Notes: generated by a model not told the origin, from the letters alone. DNA of 64,000 nucleotides from an uncultured Sulfurovum sp. (GCA_902727855.1 CACVAS010000058.1:233029-297028), one strand, 5' to 3'; counted from the stretch's first letter, positions 44,784 through 54,724 are shown. Made by a program: numbers and translations.

Positions 44784-46024
44784 AATAAATAATATCTCTT
44801 ACAATAATAATATCTATAAAATACAATATAACATTCAACCAGTATCATCAAATAAAGTATATTATAAATAGTAATATTATTTGTTATATACAGAAGAAAT
44901 GCTACCCCTAGATATAGCCCTGTTGAGTATAATACACTAACATTGAATTTATTTGCATAACCAAATGAGACAAGTAAAGTACTCCCTGTATAATATGTTA
45001 TTGCTGTTAATACTAACATAATAGAAAAAATATTTAGTATTTCTAAAGTACCTAACATCTCACTTCCTCCTAAAAACAATACAAAATGTTTTCCAAAAAT
45101 AAAAACTATACTTATTAAAACTATTGATATTAATATTCTAATATAGAATACTTTTTTAGCCAATACCTTATCTTTTGTTTTTGCAATATATGGATAAAAA
45201 ACTTGATTTATAATACTATTTGGCATTTTAAAAACTTCAATAATTTTTTTAGCTAAATCATAATAAGCAACAGCAGACATGCTGACAAAGTTTCCTAAAA
45301 GAATGGTATTTGTTTCTATATTAAAAATAGCACTTGCTCGTGATATGACAAAAGGGAAAGATTCTTTGGTATAAAAGATTAAATCACTTATAGCTGGCAT
45401 TTTAAAAATAATATTTTCTTTTCTAAAAACAAACCATAAAGAATAGACAGACCCAATTAACAATGAAATTGCTTGCAATAATGGTATATAGATATAGTCT
45501 GCTCTATCTTGTATAAATATAAATATAAAAACTAAGCCTATGAGACCTGATATTACATTTATGATTGTAATATATTTCATTTTTTCTATACCTTGAAAAA
45601 ACCATACTAACAATAGTATATCTGCCAAAGGTAATAAATAGGCATAATATAATAACTGCGTATGTTCTTCAAATTGACTAATTGTTCGTATGAGTGCATA
45701 TAAAACAATAAAGCCTAGTATATATAATATAACTTGTATAGTTAAAACTGATGAAATAATTTTTGATAGTTTGTCTTTGTTTTCACTATTTTCTGCTACA
45801 TTTTTCACAGATGACATTTCAAACCCAAACTTTACAAAAATTCTAAAAAAAGCAGTAATAGATAATATGTATACAACTATCCCAAAACTTTCACTTCCTA
45901 CAACCCTAATAAGGTATGGATAACTTATCAATGGTAAAACCAACATAAAAATTTTTAAAATGGTCATATATGATAAATTATGAAATAGTGTTTTATATTT
46001 ATCATATACCTCTTGTATTTTCAT
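44780..46024 (-). CDS. wzx: Wzx-type polysaccharide flippase (MOP superfamily)
   Basis: A 414-aa protein with about 12 membrane helices. YPYLIRVVGSESFGIVVYILSITAFF near the start is the standard Wzx motif for the first hairpin. It flips undecaprenyl-linked repeat units to the periplasm. It is coupled to the LicD genes and lies three bases after the dehydrogenase gene. C. jejuni uses the ABC flippase PglK to supply PglB; here a Wzx shares the operon with PglB, which is unlike the classic pgl cluster. Confidence 0.9.
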   Translation of the reverse strand: MKIQEVYDKYKTLFHNLSYMTILKIFMLVLPLISYPYLIRVVGSESFGIVVYILSITAFFRIFVKFGFEMSSVKNVAENSENKDKLSKIISSVLTIQVILYILGFIVLYALIRTISQFEEHTQLLYYAYLLPLADILLLVWFFQGIEKMKYITIINVISGLIGLVFIFIFIQDRADYIYIPLLQAISLLIGSVYSLWFVFRKENIIFKMPAISDLIFYTKESFPFVISRASAIFNIETNTILLGNFVSMSAVAYYDLAKKIIEVFKMPNSIINQVFYPYIAKTKDKVLAKKVFYIRILISIVLISIVFIFGKHFVLFLGGSEMLGTLEILNIFSIMLVLTAITYYTGSTLLVSFGYANKFNVSVLYSTGLYLGVAFLLYITNNITIYNILYLMILVECYIVFYRYYYCKRYYLL

Positions 46025-46027
46025 ATA

Positions 46028-47101
46028 TTATAAGCTAACCAGACTATTATCAGCCCGTTGATTATTTTTTAATGAGTCTTGAAGTAATGCTAATTCATGG
46101 TTAGTAATACCATACTCACCAAATTCTGTAGAGATGCCTAGTTCAGCTAAGACTTCTCTTAATTTTCTTGATGATAATTCACCAAAAATATCCACTAAAG
46201 CCTTATCAATAAAAGGATATTTTCCTATAATATTATCTATGAGGAGTGGTAATGTAAAACTACAAGCAATACCATGATCTACTCCCTTATGTGCAGTAAT
46301 ATAATAACTCATACCATGAGCAATTGCAGTTTGAGTATTAGAAAATGCCAACCCTGCATACATACAAGCTTTCATAATGTTATTTCGATACTCCAAGTTC
46401 TCTAAATCAGTAGATAGTTTTACTAAGTTATCCATCACAAGTTTTGAAGATTGAATAGCATAATTGATAGTAATAGGGTTTGCATTTTTATTCCAAATAG
46501 ATTCAAGTGCATGAGAAAGTGTATCTAGCCCAGTTTGAATGGTAATATCTTTTGGTACAGATAAAGTAAGTACTGGGTCATACAGTGCCACTTCAGAAAA
46601 AAGTTCTGGTAAGTGAAGGGAGTACTTTTTTTTCTCATCCATATCCCAAATAGTTGCCCAAGGGGTTACTTCACTACCTGTTCCTGATGTAGTAGGAACA
46701 GAAATAATAGGTACAACTTCATAGCCTTTTTTTTCGATTTTTGCTTTTATAATATCTTCAACAAACTGATATTCTTTTTGATCATTTTGTACAGAAAAAA
46801 ACTTTGAAGCATCCAATACAGAACCACCTCCAATTGCCAAAATAATATCAAAGTCTATCTCTCTGATTTTATTATATGTGGATTCTAAGTCTTTAAACTC
46901 AGGATGTGACTTCACTTCACTAATAACACCCACTATATCTTTTGTTAAAGCATTTAATCTATCGACTAGTCCCCTTTTTACAAATCCTTCAGATGTAATA
47001 AGTAGCGTTTTTCTTCCATCAATATATGTGTCTATATCACTTAACTTATCTATCCCATAGACAATCTTTGTGGGCATACTGTATGAAAAGTTATCTAACA
47101 T
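46028..47101 (-). CDS. Iron-type alcohol dehydrogenase, probable phosphonoacetaldehyde reductase
   Basis: A group III Fe-ADH of 357 aa. The nucleotide motif is GGGS (91-94) and the metal ligands Asp193, His197, His262 and His276 are all in place. PTTSGTGSEVTPWA is the family motif near residue 136. The start abuts the stop of the phosphonopyruvate decarboxylase gene with no spacer. In phosphonate pathways such an ADH (PhpC/FomC type) reduces phosphonoacetaldehyde to 2-hydroxyethylphosphonate. That assignment rests on context; no aminotransferase gene is present, so 2-aminoethylphosphonate is less likely. Confidence 0.8.
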   Translation of the reverse strand: MLDNFSYSMPTKIVYGIDKLSDIDTYIDGRKTLLITSEGFVKRGLVDRLNALTKDIVGVISEVKSHPEFKDLESTYNKIREIDFDIILAIGGGSVLDASKFFSVQNDQKEYQFVEDIIKAKIEKKGYEVVPIISVPTTSGTGSEVTPWATIWDMDEKKKYSLHLPELFSEVALYDPVLTLSVPKDITIQTGLDTLSHALESIWNKNANPITINYAIQSSKLVMDNLVKLSTDLENLEYRNNIMKACMYAGLAFSNTQTAIAHGMSYYITAHKGVDHGIACSFTLPLLIDNIIGKYPFIDKALVDIFGELSSRKLREVLAELGISTEFGEYGITNHELALLQDSLKNNQRADNSLVSL

Positions 47102-48169
47102 TTAAAACTCACTTGCCTTTACAACATTCAGAGGTGGTCGTGGAGTCTCTTCATCTACACCACACTTCACACAAAGAAATTTTAATCCAGTAGTTTTTTG
47201 TATGGTTTCAAAAGTAGTACTAAATTCACTTAAGTCTGTAACTATTTCATCTATGCAATCTAAATTAGAGCTTTTTGCTATCCCTATGTAATTTACATGT
47301 GATTGATAAGTATTTTGTCCACCTGTTGACTTATTACTTTCATTATCGAAAAGAAGATACGTAAGACTAATGTCTTTATATCTCCCAGCCGTAGTCATGC
47401 CACCCATATGCATAACGAACTCTGCATCACCACCACACACCACTACCTTTTTACCTGCTAAAGCAGCACCAAGCCCGAGACTTAATGCCCCTCCCATATT
47501 CCCTGCCATATAGAAGTTATTGGTATCAGGCATAAAACTATACATCTCTCTAGCTGTATTTCCTGTAGTTCCTATGAAAAGAGTATCTGTCTTTTTACAC
47601 ATTTCATTCATCTTCATTAAAAACTCAGACCTCGGTGTATAACCCGAAAGATCAAGCTTATGCTTCTCTTCAAGTTCTACTTTGGTAAATGTATCTTTTT
47701 TCAAGACGGAAACCGTTTTACTCGTATCACAAGTATTTATTTGTACTATAGCTGTATCTATGCTATCTTGATCTATGACTATATGTTCATATCCATATGA
47801 AGCGATGAGTGTAGGAAGTTCAGTAGCTAAATGTTTATGCTGTATTTCACTATTGCCTGCTTTATATGTTCTCCAAGAGGTGATAATCGGGAATGTTAGA
47901 CTATAAGGGTTTAGCAAGCTTGTCATACAGCTACCCATATTGGTTACACCTGATGATTGAACAATGACTATGGGTTTAGAACCTGCCATTTTAAGCCCAG
48001 CTGCTATAGAACAAGCTACTGCTTCTGAGGCACAAGGTACATACTCTATACTATCATTATTTATAGCTGCATTTATTACATTTTTAGCAAAACTACAAGG
48101 TACTACACATAAATGAGAATAGCCATTATCTATAAGACCATCTACAAACTTGTTGGTATCTAAAGCCAT
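47102..48169 (-). CDS. ppd: Phosphonopyruvate decarboxylase
   Basis: A thiamine-diphosphate enzyme that makes phosphonopyruvate decarboxylation irreversible, driving the unfavourable PEP mutase step. At 355 aa it has Glu49 (CASEA) for cofactor activation, the pyrophosphate motif GGDAEFVMHMGG from 246, and DNESNKSTGG at 275-284. VQSSGVTNMGSCMTSLLNPYSL is typical of Ppd. The start shares a base with the PEP mutase stop (TAATG). Confidence 0.92.
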   Translation of the reverse strand: MALDTNKFVDGLIDNGYSHLCVVPCSFAKNVINAAINNDSIEYVPCASEAVACSIAAGLKMAGSKPIVIVQSSGVTNMGSCMTSLLNPYSLTFPIITSWRTYKAGNSEIQHKHLATELPTLIASYGYEHIVIDQDSIDTAIVQINTCDTSKTVSVLKKDTFTKVELEEKHKLDLSGYTPRSEFLMKMNEMCKKTDTLFIGTTGNTAREMYSFMPDTNNFYMAGNMGGALSLGLGAALAGKKVVVCGGDAEFVMHMGGMTTAGRYKDISLTYLLFDNESNKSTGGQNTYQSHVNYIGIAKSSNLDCIDEIVTDLSEFSTTFETIQKTTGLKFLCVKCGVDEETPRPPLNVVKASEF

Positions 48170-49461
48170 TATCTAGTTCCTGGGATAAGGTCTAATATTT
48201 TTTTAATAGAAAGTAAGTTTTTTTCTGCTTCCATACTTCTATCATTATCTAAAATAGATTTAGCAACATCCATCATACCTGGGTAAGCAGCTCTTAACAT
48301 ATGATTTGCATAAATCACTACGTTTATACTAGCTTTACTGAGTTCTTGTGCAGTAATCTGATTATAGCTAGTTGGTACAACAATAATAGGGATATTTTTA
48401 TTATATTCTCGTAATATTTTACAAAACTCTAAAACTTCAGCAGGAGACTTTTGTCTTGAGTGAATCATAATACCATCTGTTCCAGCTTCTATATATGCTT
48501 TAGCACGAATTACTGCATCATCCATCCCTGCTTCTAAAATAAGGCTTTCTATCCTTGAGATTATCATAAAATCATCAGTGATTTGTGCAGCTTTCCCCAT
48601 CTTTATTTTATTACAAAAATTCTCTATGGTATCCTGTGTTTGCGCAACATCATTACCAAAAAGTGAATTTTTCTTTAGCCCCGTTTTATCTTCTATTATA
48701 ACAGCAGAGATACCTGTTCTTTCTAGTGTTCTAACCGTAAAAGCAAAGTGCTCAGCTATTCCTCCTGTATCTGCATCATAAATCATAGGTTTAGTTGTTA
48801 CTTCAAAAATTTCATTAATAGTTGTAATCCTTGTACTCACATCTACTGCTTCAATATCTGGTTTTCCTTTAGAAGTAGAGTCTGTAAGCGAGCTTGACCA
48901 CATACCATCATACTCAACACCTTTATCACTTTTTACATTCTCCACTATAAGTCCGGAAAGTGCATTATGTGATTCCATAATTCTTACTATATCTTTAGCG
49001 TCTATGAGTCTTCTTAATCTGCTTCTTCTTATGTCTGCTGTTGTACCTATCTCCTTAAGCGAATTGTTAAGTTGAGTAGATGATATTCCTGGGGTATAAT
49101 CCACTTCTACAAGTTCTCCACACCATTGAGATAGGGTATCTATCACTTGTTGTCTAGTTTCTCTTTGTACACCCTCTTTCCAGTCATCCCCATGTACTAC
49201 AATATCAGGTTTTATTAATTCCAAATTTGGTCTATAATCAAGTGTAGTTTGAGGAATAACCTCTTTGACTCCTTTTATATTTTCTATCACTTCTTTTCTT
49301 TGTTCATAAGTCATATAGGGAAGTCTTTTATAACTTGCTATTGCTTCATCTGTCAACAGCCCAACTATTATCTCTCCAAGTTTTGCTGCCTCTTTTATAA
49401 TATTCATATGTCCAGGGTGCACCAAGTCAGCACTCATTCCTACATATACTATTTTACTCAT
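48169..49461 (-). CDS. pepM: PEP mutase fused to an N-terminal cytidylyltransferase
   Basis: Two domains in 430 aa. Residues 1-135 are a nucleotidyltransferase of the TagD/RfaE type, with HPGH at 15-18 and later ISSTQL. Residues 150-430 are PEP mutase, a TIM-barrel of the isocitrate-lyase superfamily, with YDADTGG at 228-234 and the defining [10 protein letters not shown] at 257-266. PEP mutase forms the C-P bond of phosphonopyruvate. The fused transferase most likely activates the end product as a CMP ester (inference from domain and context). It starts the pepM-ppd-ADH trio, 121 bases after the epimerase gene. Confidence 0.93.
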   Translation of the reverse strand: MSKIVYVGMSADLVHPGHMNIIKEAAKLGEIIVGLLTDEAIASYKRLPYMTYEQRKEVIENIKGVKEVIPQTTLDYRPNLELIKPDIVVHGDDWKEGVQRETRQQVIDTLSQWCGELVEVDYTPGISSTQLNNSLKEIGTTADIRRSRLRRLIDAKDIVRIMESHNALSGLIVENVKSDKGVEYDGMWSSSLTDSTSKGKPDIEAVDVSTRITTINEIFEVTTKPMIYDADTGGIAEHFAFTVRTLERTGISAVIIEDKTGLKKNSLFGNDVAQTQDTIENFCNKIKMGKAAQITDDFMIISRIESLILEAGMDDAVIRAKAYIEAGTDGIMIHSRQKSPAEVLEFCKILREYNKNIPIIVVPTSYNQITAQELSKASINVVIYANHMLRAAYPGMMDVAKSILDNDRSMEAEKNLLSIKKILDLIPGTR

Positions 49462-49582
49462 ATAAATTCCTCATATAAATTAATCTTGACCTATTAATAG
49501 ACATCATAGATAATTAGTCATTATAACTTATTAAACTAATATGTTTCACCATCAAACTAGAGATATATCTCCATTACTTGTT

Positions 49583-50656
49583 TTATTTACTTGTATCAAA
49601 AAAGTCCAAATACCAATCCACAAAATGGCTGACACCTTCTTCTATTTTGGTAGATGGTTTATAGTCCATGTCTTTTACTAAATCACTTACATCAGCAAAT
49701 GTCGCTGTAACGTCACCTGCTTGTATTGGCATCATATTTTTAGAAATTTCTTTACCTAGCTTTTTTTCAATGGTAGAGATAAAGTCCATGAGCTTTACTG
49801 CGTTGTTATTTCCTATATTATAGACTTTGTAAGGGGCAGATGATTCAGAAATTTTTCCTGTTTTATCACTCCACTGTTCTATTTTTTTTGCAGGGTTCTC
49901 TATCACACGAACAATACCTTCTACAATATCATCTATGTAGGTAAAATCTCGTAGCATCTCTCCATGGTTAAAGACATTAATAGTCTCGCCCCTCAATGCC
50001 GCTTTTACAAAAAGAAATGGTGCCATATCTGGCCTTCCCCATGGACCATATACTGTAAAAAAGCGAAGTCCTGTAGTAGCAATACCATACAAGTGCGCGT
50101 AAGTATGTGCCATCAATTCATTTGATTTTTTAGTCGCGGCATACAAAGAGATGGGATGGTCTACATTATGTTCTGTCGAAAAAGGCAATGACTCATTTAA
50201 TCCATAGACCGACGAGCTAGAGGCATAGGCAAGATTCTTGACATTGTAGTGCCTACATGCTTCTAGGATATTCATAAAACCTACAACATTACTACTTATG
50301 TATGCATCTGGGTTTTCAAGAGAGTAGCGTACACCTGCCTGCGCAGCTAGATTACAGACTGCATCAAAAGACTCCTCTTTAAAAAGCTCCATGATTGTTT
50401 CTTTATCTTCTAAGTTAAGTTTTATAAATGTATAGTTTTTATTTTTTATAGAAGTTATTTTTTTCCCATAGGGAATGTCTTCCCCCTCATTCAAATCCTT
50501 AATAATGCCATCTTTACATAGACGCCCATACTTTACATTGACATCATAATAATCATTAATATTATCAAGTCCAACAACTTCATGTCCACTCTCAAGTAGT
50601 TTTTCTACCAAATGACTACCAATAAACCCAGCTGTTCCCGTTACAAATATTTTCAA
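49583..50656 (-). CDS. NAD-dependent sugar epimerase, UDP-glucuronate 4-epimerase-like
   Basis: An extended short-chain dehydrogenase of 357 aa. The N-terminal Rossmann motif is TGTAGFIGSHL, followed by DNINDYYDVNVKYGRL, which is characteristic of the UDP-glucuronate 4-epimerase group (WbtF/CapI/LspL). The catalytic Ser is in SSSVYG and the Tyr-Lys pair in YAATK. It would supply UDP-galacturonate for the surface glycan. It is on the same strand as the phosphonate genes and the membrane protein upstream. Confidence 0.88.
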   Translation of the reverse strand: MKIFVTGTAGFIGSHLVEKLLESGHEVVGLDNINDYYDVNVKYGRLCKDGIIKDLNEGEDIPYGKKITSIKNKNYTFIKLNLEDKETIMELFKEESFDAVCNLAAQAGVRYSLENPDAYISSNVVGFMNILEACRHYNVKNLAYASSSSVYGLNESLPFSTEHNVDHPISLYAATKKSNELMAHTYAHLYGIATTGLRFFTVYGPWGRPDMAPFLFVKAALRGETINVFNHGEMLRDFTYIDDIVEGIVRVIENPAKKIEQWSDKTGKISESSAPYKVYNIGNNNAVKLMDFISTIEKKLGKEISKNMMPIQAGDVTATFADVSDLVKDMDYKPSTKIEEGVSHFVDWYLDFFDTSK

Positions 50657-50713
50657 ACTCTATTCTCTTTACTTAAATTTAATAGCTAAATTATATCTAA
50701 AAGATACTGTTTA

Positions 50714-52351
50714 CTACCGAAATGGTACATACTTTGGGAATATGCCATGTGTTCGGTAAAGCACGGGGTGGTATCTTTTTGACTGATACTGATAATGGTC
50801 CCAATACTCTTTGTTGTGATTATAATTTGTTCTTCTGTCTTTCCACCATATCTTTTTACCATAGACATATTTGAGTACAAAGGCAATATCATATCTTGCG
50901 AAGTAAAGCGTCTCCTTACCTGTTTTATTTTGCTTTTCATAACTTTCTATTGCCGTTCCAATATATTCTATATGTTTTTGAGAGAGATTAAATCTTATAT
51001 TTTTATTGTCAAAACTACTTTTTATAGACATAATATTTTTATAGTAATTATGAGAAACTCGATTACTTGATTTTGAATAATAAAAAACAGATATCAACAA
51101 AATAGCCATAAGTGCATTCACATATCTTAATTTAACAGTAAAACTATGCAGTATATAATAGACCAAAATAGGCAATAAAACAAAAAGTGAAGCACTATAA
51201 TAAAACCTATGCACCACATGTTCTCTCGTTATCAATCCAAATAATCCTGCAGGAAATACATATAAAGGAATGACGACAAACAGTGATGTAATAACTACAA
51301 AGATGAGTACTTTATACTTAATAATATCTTTTTTTCTATATACATTCCAAAGCATAAATATAAAAGCAAGTAGGCTCACATAGAAAATCATATACATCAT
51401 CTCATTAATGACTGCTGCAGATCTGCTATAATGAGAGACAACAACCTCTCCAGCTTGCACTATTTTATGATACAAATAACTAGGATCATTTCTATCAAAA
51501 GCCCGCATAAGATACATACTAAACTTAGAATTATCATGTTTAAACATGTAAATAAAGAATATTCCAAAGATCCCAGCCCATGTTACTAAACAAGGACGCG
51601 TGCGTATGAGTCTATATGTACTTTTTACATACATTAATGCTAACACAAAGACATAAAGGAAATAATACAAAAGTTCCATAGCATGTGCCTGCAAAATAAA
51701 CCATATTAACACAAAGACTTGCACAATAAAAAACAGTTGTATTCTTCTAGATGGCTTTTCGAGCGTTAAAACCAGAGTCAAGCCTGTAATGTAAAAGAAA
51801 AGGGGTAACGTAATTTGGTAATTAATAGAGTACCACATCACCCATACTTGATGGTAATATATGGAAAAAGTGGCAAATATAGTCACCCAAATAATTACCG
51901 ACCATAAAGATAAATACTTCACCATCACCGAATCAATATCTTTAAATACATTGCGTATCACAACATGTGAAAAATAATAAACACTAAAAAGAGCAATAAG
52001 TGTTTGAGTAATATGTATAATTTTTGTACGCAGTAGAAACTCTACACTTTCTATATGAAATATTTGAAAAATCGTTGCCCATAATCCGTGCCAAATAAGC
52101 CTTTTTGGAGGGATGCTGGTTGAGCTAACAGCCACATCATGATAACGTTCATCAATAGCCATAAGATGTGCGATTGCATCATAGGGAAGTCGAACAAAAG
52201 GATACGAGAAAAAAACAGACGCTATACCTATAATAACAAGTATATAAAAAAAATAAAATGCCATAGTATTTAGATATTCTTTTGACACACCTTTCCCTTT
52301 TATCCAATATTGTGCATGAATTGTATCACAAAACCTTGATTTTAGAGACAA
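50714..52351 (-). CDS. Polytopic membrane protein of the glycan locus
   Basis: A 545-aa protein with about 10-11 membrane helices and a 90-residue polar C-terminus rich in Lys, Tyr and Trp. I recognise no family with confidence. The layout, with an early YDAIAHLMAIDERYHD loop and a C-terminal soluble domain, is like GT-C or O-antigen polymerase/ligase-type enzymes. It is the first gene of the minus-strand unit and is divergent from a GT2 gene. It could be a second Wzy, a GT-C transferase or a ligase. Confidence 0.55.
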   Translation of the reverse strand: MSLKSRFCDTIHAQYWIKGKGVSKEYLNTMAFYFFYILVIIGIASVFFSYPFVRLPYDAIAHLMAIDERYHDVAVSSTSIPPKRLIWHGLWATIFQIFHIESVEFLLRTKIIHITQTLIALFSVYYFSHVVIRNVFKDIDSVMVKYLSLWSVIIWVTIFATFSIYYHQVWVMWYSINYQITLPLFFYITGLTLVLTLEKPSRRIQLFFIVQVFVLIWFILQAHAMELLYYFLYVFVLALMYVKSTYRLIRTRPCLVTWAGIFGIFFIYMFKHDNSKFSMYLMRAFDRNDPSYLYHKIVQAGEVVVSHYSRSAAVINEMMYMIFYVSLLAFIFMLWNVYRKKDIIKYKVLIFVVITSLFVVIPLYVFPAGLFGLITREHVVHRFYYSASLFVLLPILVYYILHSFTVKLRYVNALMAILLISVFYYSKSSNRVSHNYYKNIMSIKSSFDNKNIRFNLSQKHIEYIGTAIESYEKQNKTGKETLYFARYDIAFVLKYVYGKKIWWKDRRTNYNHNKEYWDHYQYQSKRYHPVLYRTHGIFPKYVPFR

Positions 52352-52400
52352 GATGCTACCATTCTAACATATAAATAAAACTTTGTTCAAGGGTTCTACT

Positions 52401-53141
52401 TTGCTTGTTTCTATTATCACACCCTCTTACAATGCGCAAGACTATCTTAAGCCCTGCATTGAATCAGTTTTATCTCAAACATATACAGATTGGGAAATGC
52501 TTATCGTGGATGATTGTTCATCGGATAACTCCCGTGAAATTATAGAAGCATATGCAAAAAAAGATTCACGTATTAAGCCAACTTTTCTTCAAAAAAATGT
52601 TGGTGCTGCTATGGCAAGGAACGATGCTATCGCGACTTCAGAAGGTCACTACATTGCATTTTTAGACTCAGATGATACTTGGATACCTCATAAATTAGAA
52701 AAACAGCTCAAGTTTATGCAAAAAAATGATATAGCATTTTCGTACTCTTCTTACTACACTATGTCCGAGACGGGAGAAAATACAGGGGAGTTTATTGTCC
52801 CAGCGCGTATCAGTTATGAAAGTATATTAAAGACATGTAGTATAGGGTGTCTTACCGCGATTTATGATGTAAAAAAATTAGGTAAGACCTATATGATAAA
52901 TGCTTCAAAAGGCGAAGACCTTGCGTTATGGCTCAATATTATGAAACAAATTAAGGTAACAAAAGGGATAGTAGAACCCTTAGCACACTACAGAATCCAA
53001 AGCAATTCCCTCTCTAGTAACAAGCTCAACGCCGCCAAAGCACAATGGCATGTCTATAGAGAAGCAGAAGGCTTAAGCATTTTAAAGAGTAGCTACTACA
53101 TGCTTCACTATGCCTACCATGGTTTTATGAAATACCGTTAG
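52401..53141 (+). CDS. GT2-family glycosyltransferase
   Basis: Typical GT2: LVSIITPSYNAQDYLKPCIESVLSQTYTDWEMLIVDDCSSDNS, LDSDDTW as the metal/UDP site. No ATG is available at the front; TTG 52401, with AAGGG eight bases upstream, begins just before the conserved VSIITP and is preferred over TTG 52383. This gives 246 aa. It aligns end to end with the GT2 at 61665-62423 (both have YIAFLDSDDTW and SLSSNK near the end), so the two are paralogs. It converges on the wzz gene and overlaps it by 17 bases. Confidence 0.85.
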   Translation: MLVSIITPSYNAQDYLKPCIESVLSQTYTDWEMLIVDDCSSDNSREIIEAYAKKDSRIKPTFLQKNVGAAMARNDAIATSEGHYIAFLDSDDTWIPHKLEKQLKFMQKNDIAFSYSSYYTMSETGENTGEFIVPARISYESILKTCSIGCLTAIYDVKKLGKTYMINASKGEDLALWLNIMKQIKVTKGIVEPLAHYRIQSNSLSSNKLNAAKAQWHVYREAEGLSILKSSYYMLHYAYHGFMKYR

Positions 53142-53967
53142 CCTTCTTCTTTTTTTCTGGCAGGAAAGAGATAAACAGTGCGAGTAAGGTTGATAAAATG
53201 AAAAAACCAACTATCCCCAATACCATAATCATAAATTTACTTAGTGTAACCGGTTTATCTTCTACCTTTACATTATCTATCATCTGTGTTTCATAAGTAT
53301 ACTTCTTTAAAATTTGTCTTTTAGCTGTATTAATCTCTCTTATATACACATCACGACGATTATAAGCTCTTTCTAATATGCCATCACCTCTTATCATTTG
53401 TAATAAATTCATATTAATTAATGCCTGCTGATTATTATCTAATGTAGACAATGCTTTATCATGTGACTTATGAGATAGCTTTATCTCTCTAATTTCATCA
53501 TCAACTTTTTGCAGCATATCATTAGATAAATCAATTTTTTCATTTTTTGTTTTAATAAAATTATCTAATTGGGTATTATGCTCTGTAACAATCTCTGAAA
53601 CTTTCTCTTCTAAGAATGCTGACAACTCTTCTTTATCATACCCCTTTGCTTGCAAACGAATAATACCATTTTTTTTGTCACGAATCTTAATTTTATATAC
53701 TCTTGGTAATGCTTTATTTGTCGCATTTACATTGTACTTATTAATTAGTTTTAACTCCAATGGTTTAATAGGCTCTATTAAAGACCTATTCTCTTTACCC
53801 ACTTGTATCAATACTAATGCAGAGTAAATAGGTTTATGGACAACGCTTGCATATATTATTGATAATATAGTACCCATTATCGTTAATATAATGACCAATG
53901 TCTTATATGTTTTTATTAAAGTAAACAATTTATCTATCTCATTACGCTCTATTACATTATTATTCAT
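53125..53967 (-). CDS. wzz: Wzz-type polysaccharide chain-length regulator
   Basis: A 280-aa PCP1 protein: one membrane helix at about 22-46, a periplasmic region with coiled coils, and a second helix at about 246-268. It lacks a tyrosine-kinase domain. KPIYSALVLIQVGKENRSLIEP after the first helix is typical of Wzz. Such proteins set the modal length of Wzy-made polymers. It overlaps the GT2-like gene upstream by eight bases and lies in a run with the candidate wzy. Confidence 0.85.
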   Translation of the reverse strand: MNNNVIERNEIDKLFTLIKTYKTLVIILTIMGTILSIIYASVVHKPIYSALVLIQVGKENRSLIEPIKPLELKLINKYNVNATNKALPRVYKIKIRDKKNGIIRLQAKGYDKEELSAFLEEKVSEIVTEHNTQLDNFIKTKNEKIDLSNDMLQKVDDEIREIKLSHKSHDKALSTLDNNQQALINMNLLQMIRGDGILERAYNRRDVYIREINTAKRQILKKYTYETQMIDNVKVEDKPVTLSKFMIMVLGIVGFFILSTLLALFISFLPEKKKKANGIS

Positions 53968-54724
53968 TCATACTCCTAAATTTTTTTATTCCCGTTAGCA
54001 TTTTTTTTGTAAAAACTCCTATAGAAAAAGGAGATCTATGATGTTTTTTATATGCATAAAGCAGTGTAGCCATATACCCCAATCTACCAAAAATTCTATA
54101 GAACATCGCACCCTTTGCTTCTAAAAGTCTTTCATTACCGTAGTTACTGCCAGAACTCTCTTTTGGATGTGTCACTATTTTCTCAGGTATATATAAAACT
54201 TTCAAACCTTTATCTAATGCATCAGATAAAAATATAATCTCTTCACCTGTAGGAAAATTGGAGGCAAGTCCAAAACGCTCATCAAAATACAGTTTGTTCG
54301 CTAAAAGTGACTCTCTTCTAAAAGCGATTTCAACAGAACACACACTCATGATTGTTCTTTTTGTGTGCCAAAATTTATTTTTTTTATAATTATTAAATGG
54401 CTCTCCTTCTGGAGAAACCACTTGAAAAGTAATTATATCTGCTTCTGGATTTTCAGAAAAGGCATTTTCAATCACTAAATCAAAATTTTTAATATACTCT
54501 AAATCATCATCACTTATATGACATATCTCTGCACTAGCCTTAGCAATAGCATAGTTTCTACTTTTTGCCAACCCTCTTCCCTTCATATTAAAAAGGTTCT
54601 CTTTATTTAAAAGCCTTAGTGACTTATCACCATATTGGTTAATCACAATAAAGTTACTCGAAGGCAATATATTTCTTTCAAAAAAATAATTATCCATAGT
54701 CGATATTAAAGTTTGAAACTTCAT
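53960..54724 (-). CDS. Glycosyltransferase, GT2-like
   Basis: A 254-aa protein with a GT-A-like layout: NQYGDKSLRLL, KGRGLAKSRNYAIAKASAEICHISDDDLEY, in which SDDD is the metal site. GLASNFPTGEEIIFLSDALDKG carries the acidic acceptor-site residues. The usual VSIIxP start is missing, so it is a diverged GT2. It overlaps the candidate wzy upstream by four bases and the wzz gene downstream by eight, so all three are probably coupled. Confidence 0.75.
   Translation of the reverse strand: MKFQTLISTMDNYFFERNILPSSNFIVINQYGDKSLRLLNKENLFNMKGRGLAKSRNYAIAKASAEICHISDDDLEYIKNFDLVIENAFSENPEADIITFQVVSPEGEPFNNYKKNKFWHTKRTIMSVCSVEIAFRRESLLANKLYFDERFGLASNFPTGEEIIFLSDALDKGLKVLYIPEKIVTHPKESSGSNYGNERLLEAKGAMFYRIFGRLGYMATLLYAYKKHHRSPFSIGVFTKKMLTGIKKFRSMNE

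Noticed and set aside
46028..47101. 2-aminoethylphosphonate as pathway product
   Set aside because: No PLP-dependent aminotransferase is in the operon. The third gene is a metal-dependent alcohol dehydrogenase. An aminotransferase elsewhere in the genome cannot be excluded.
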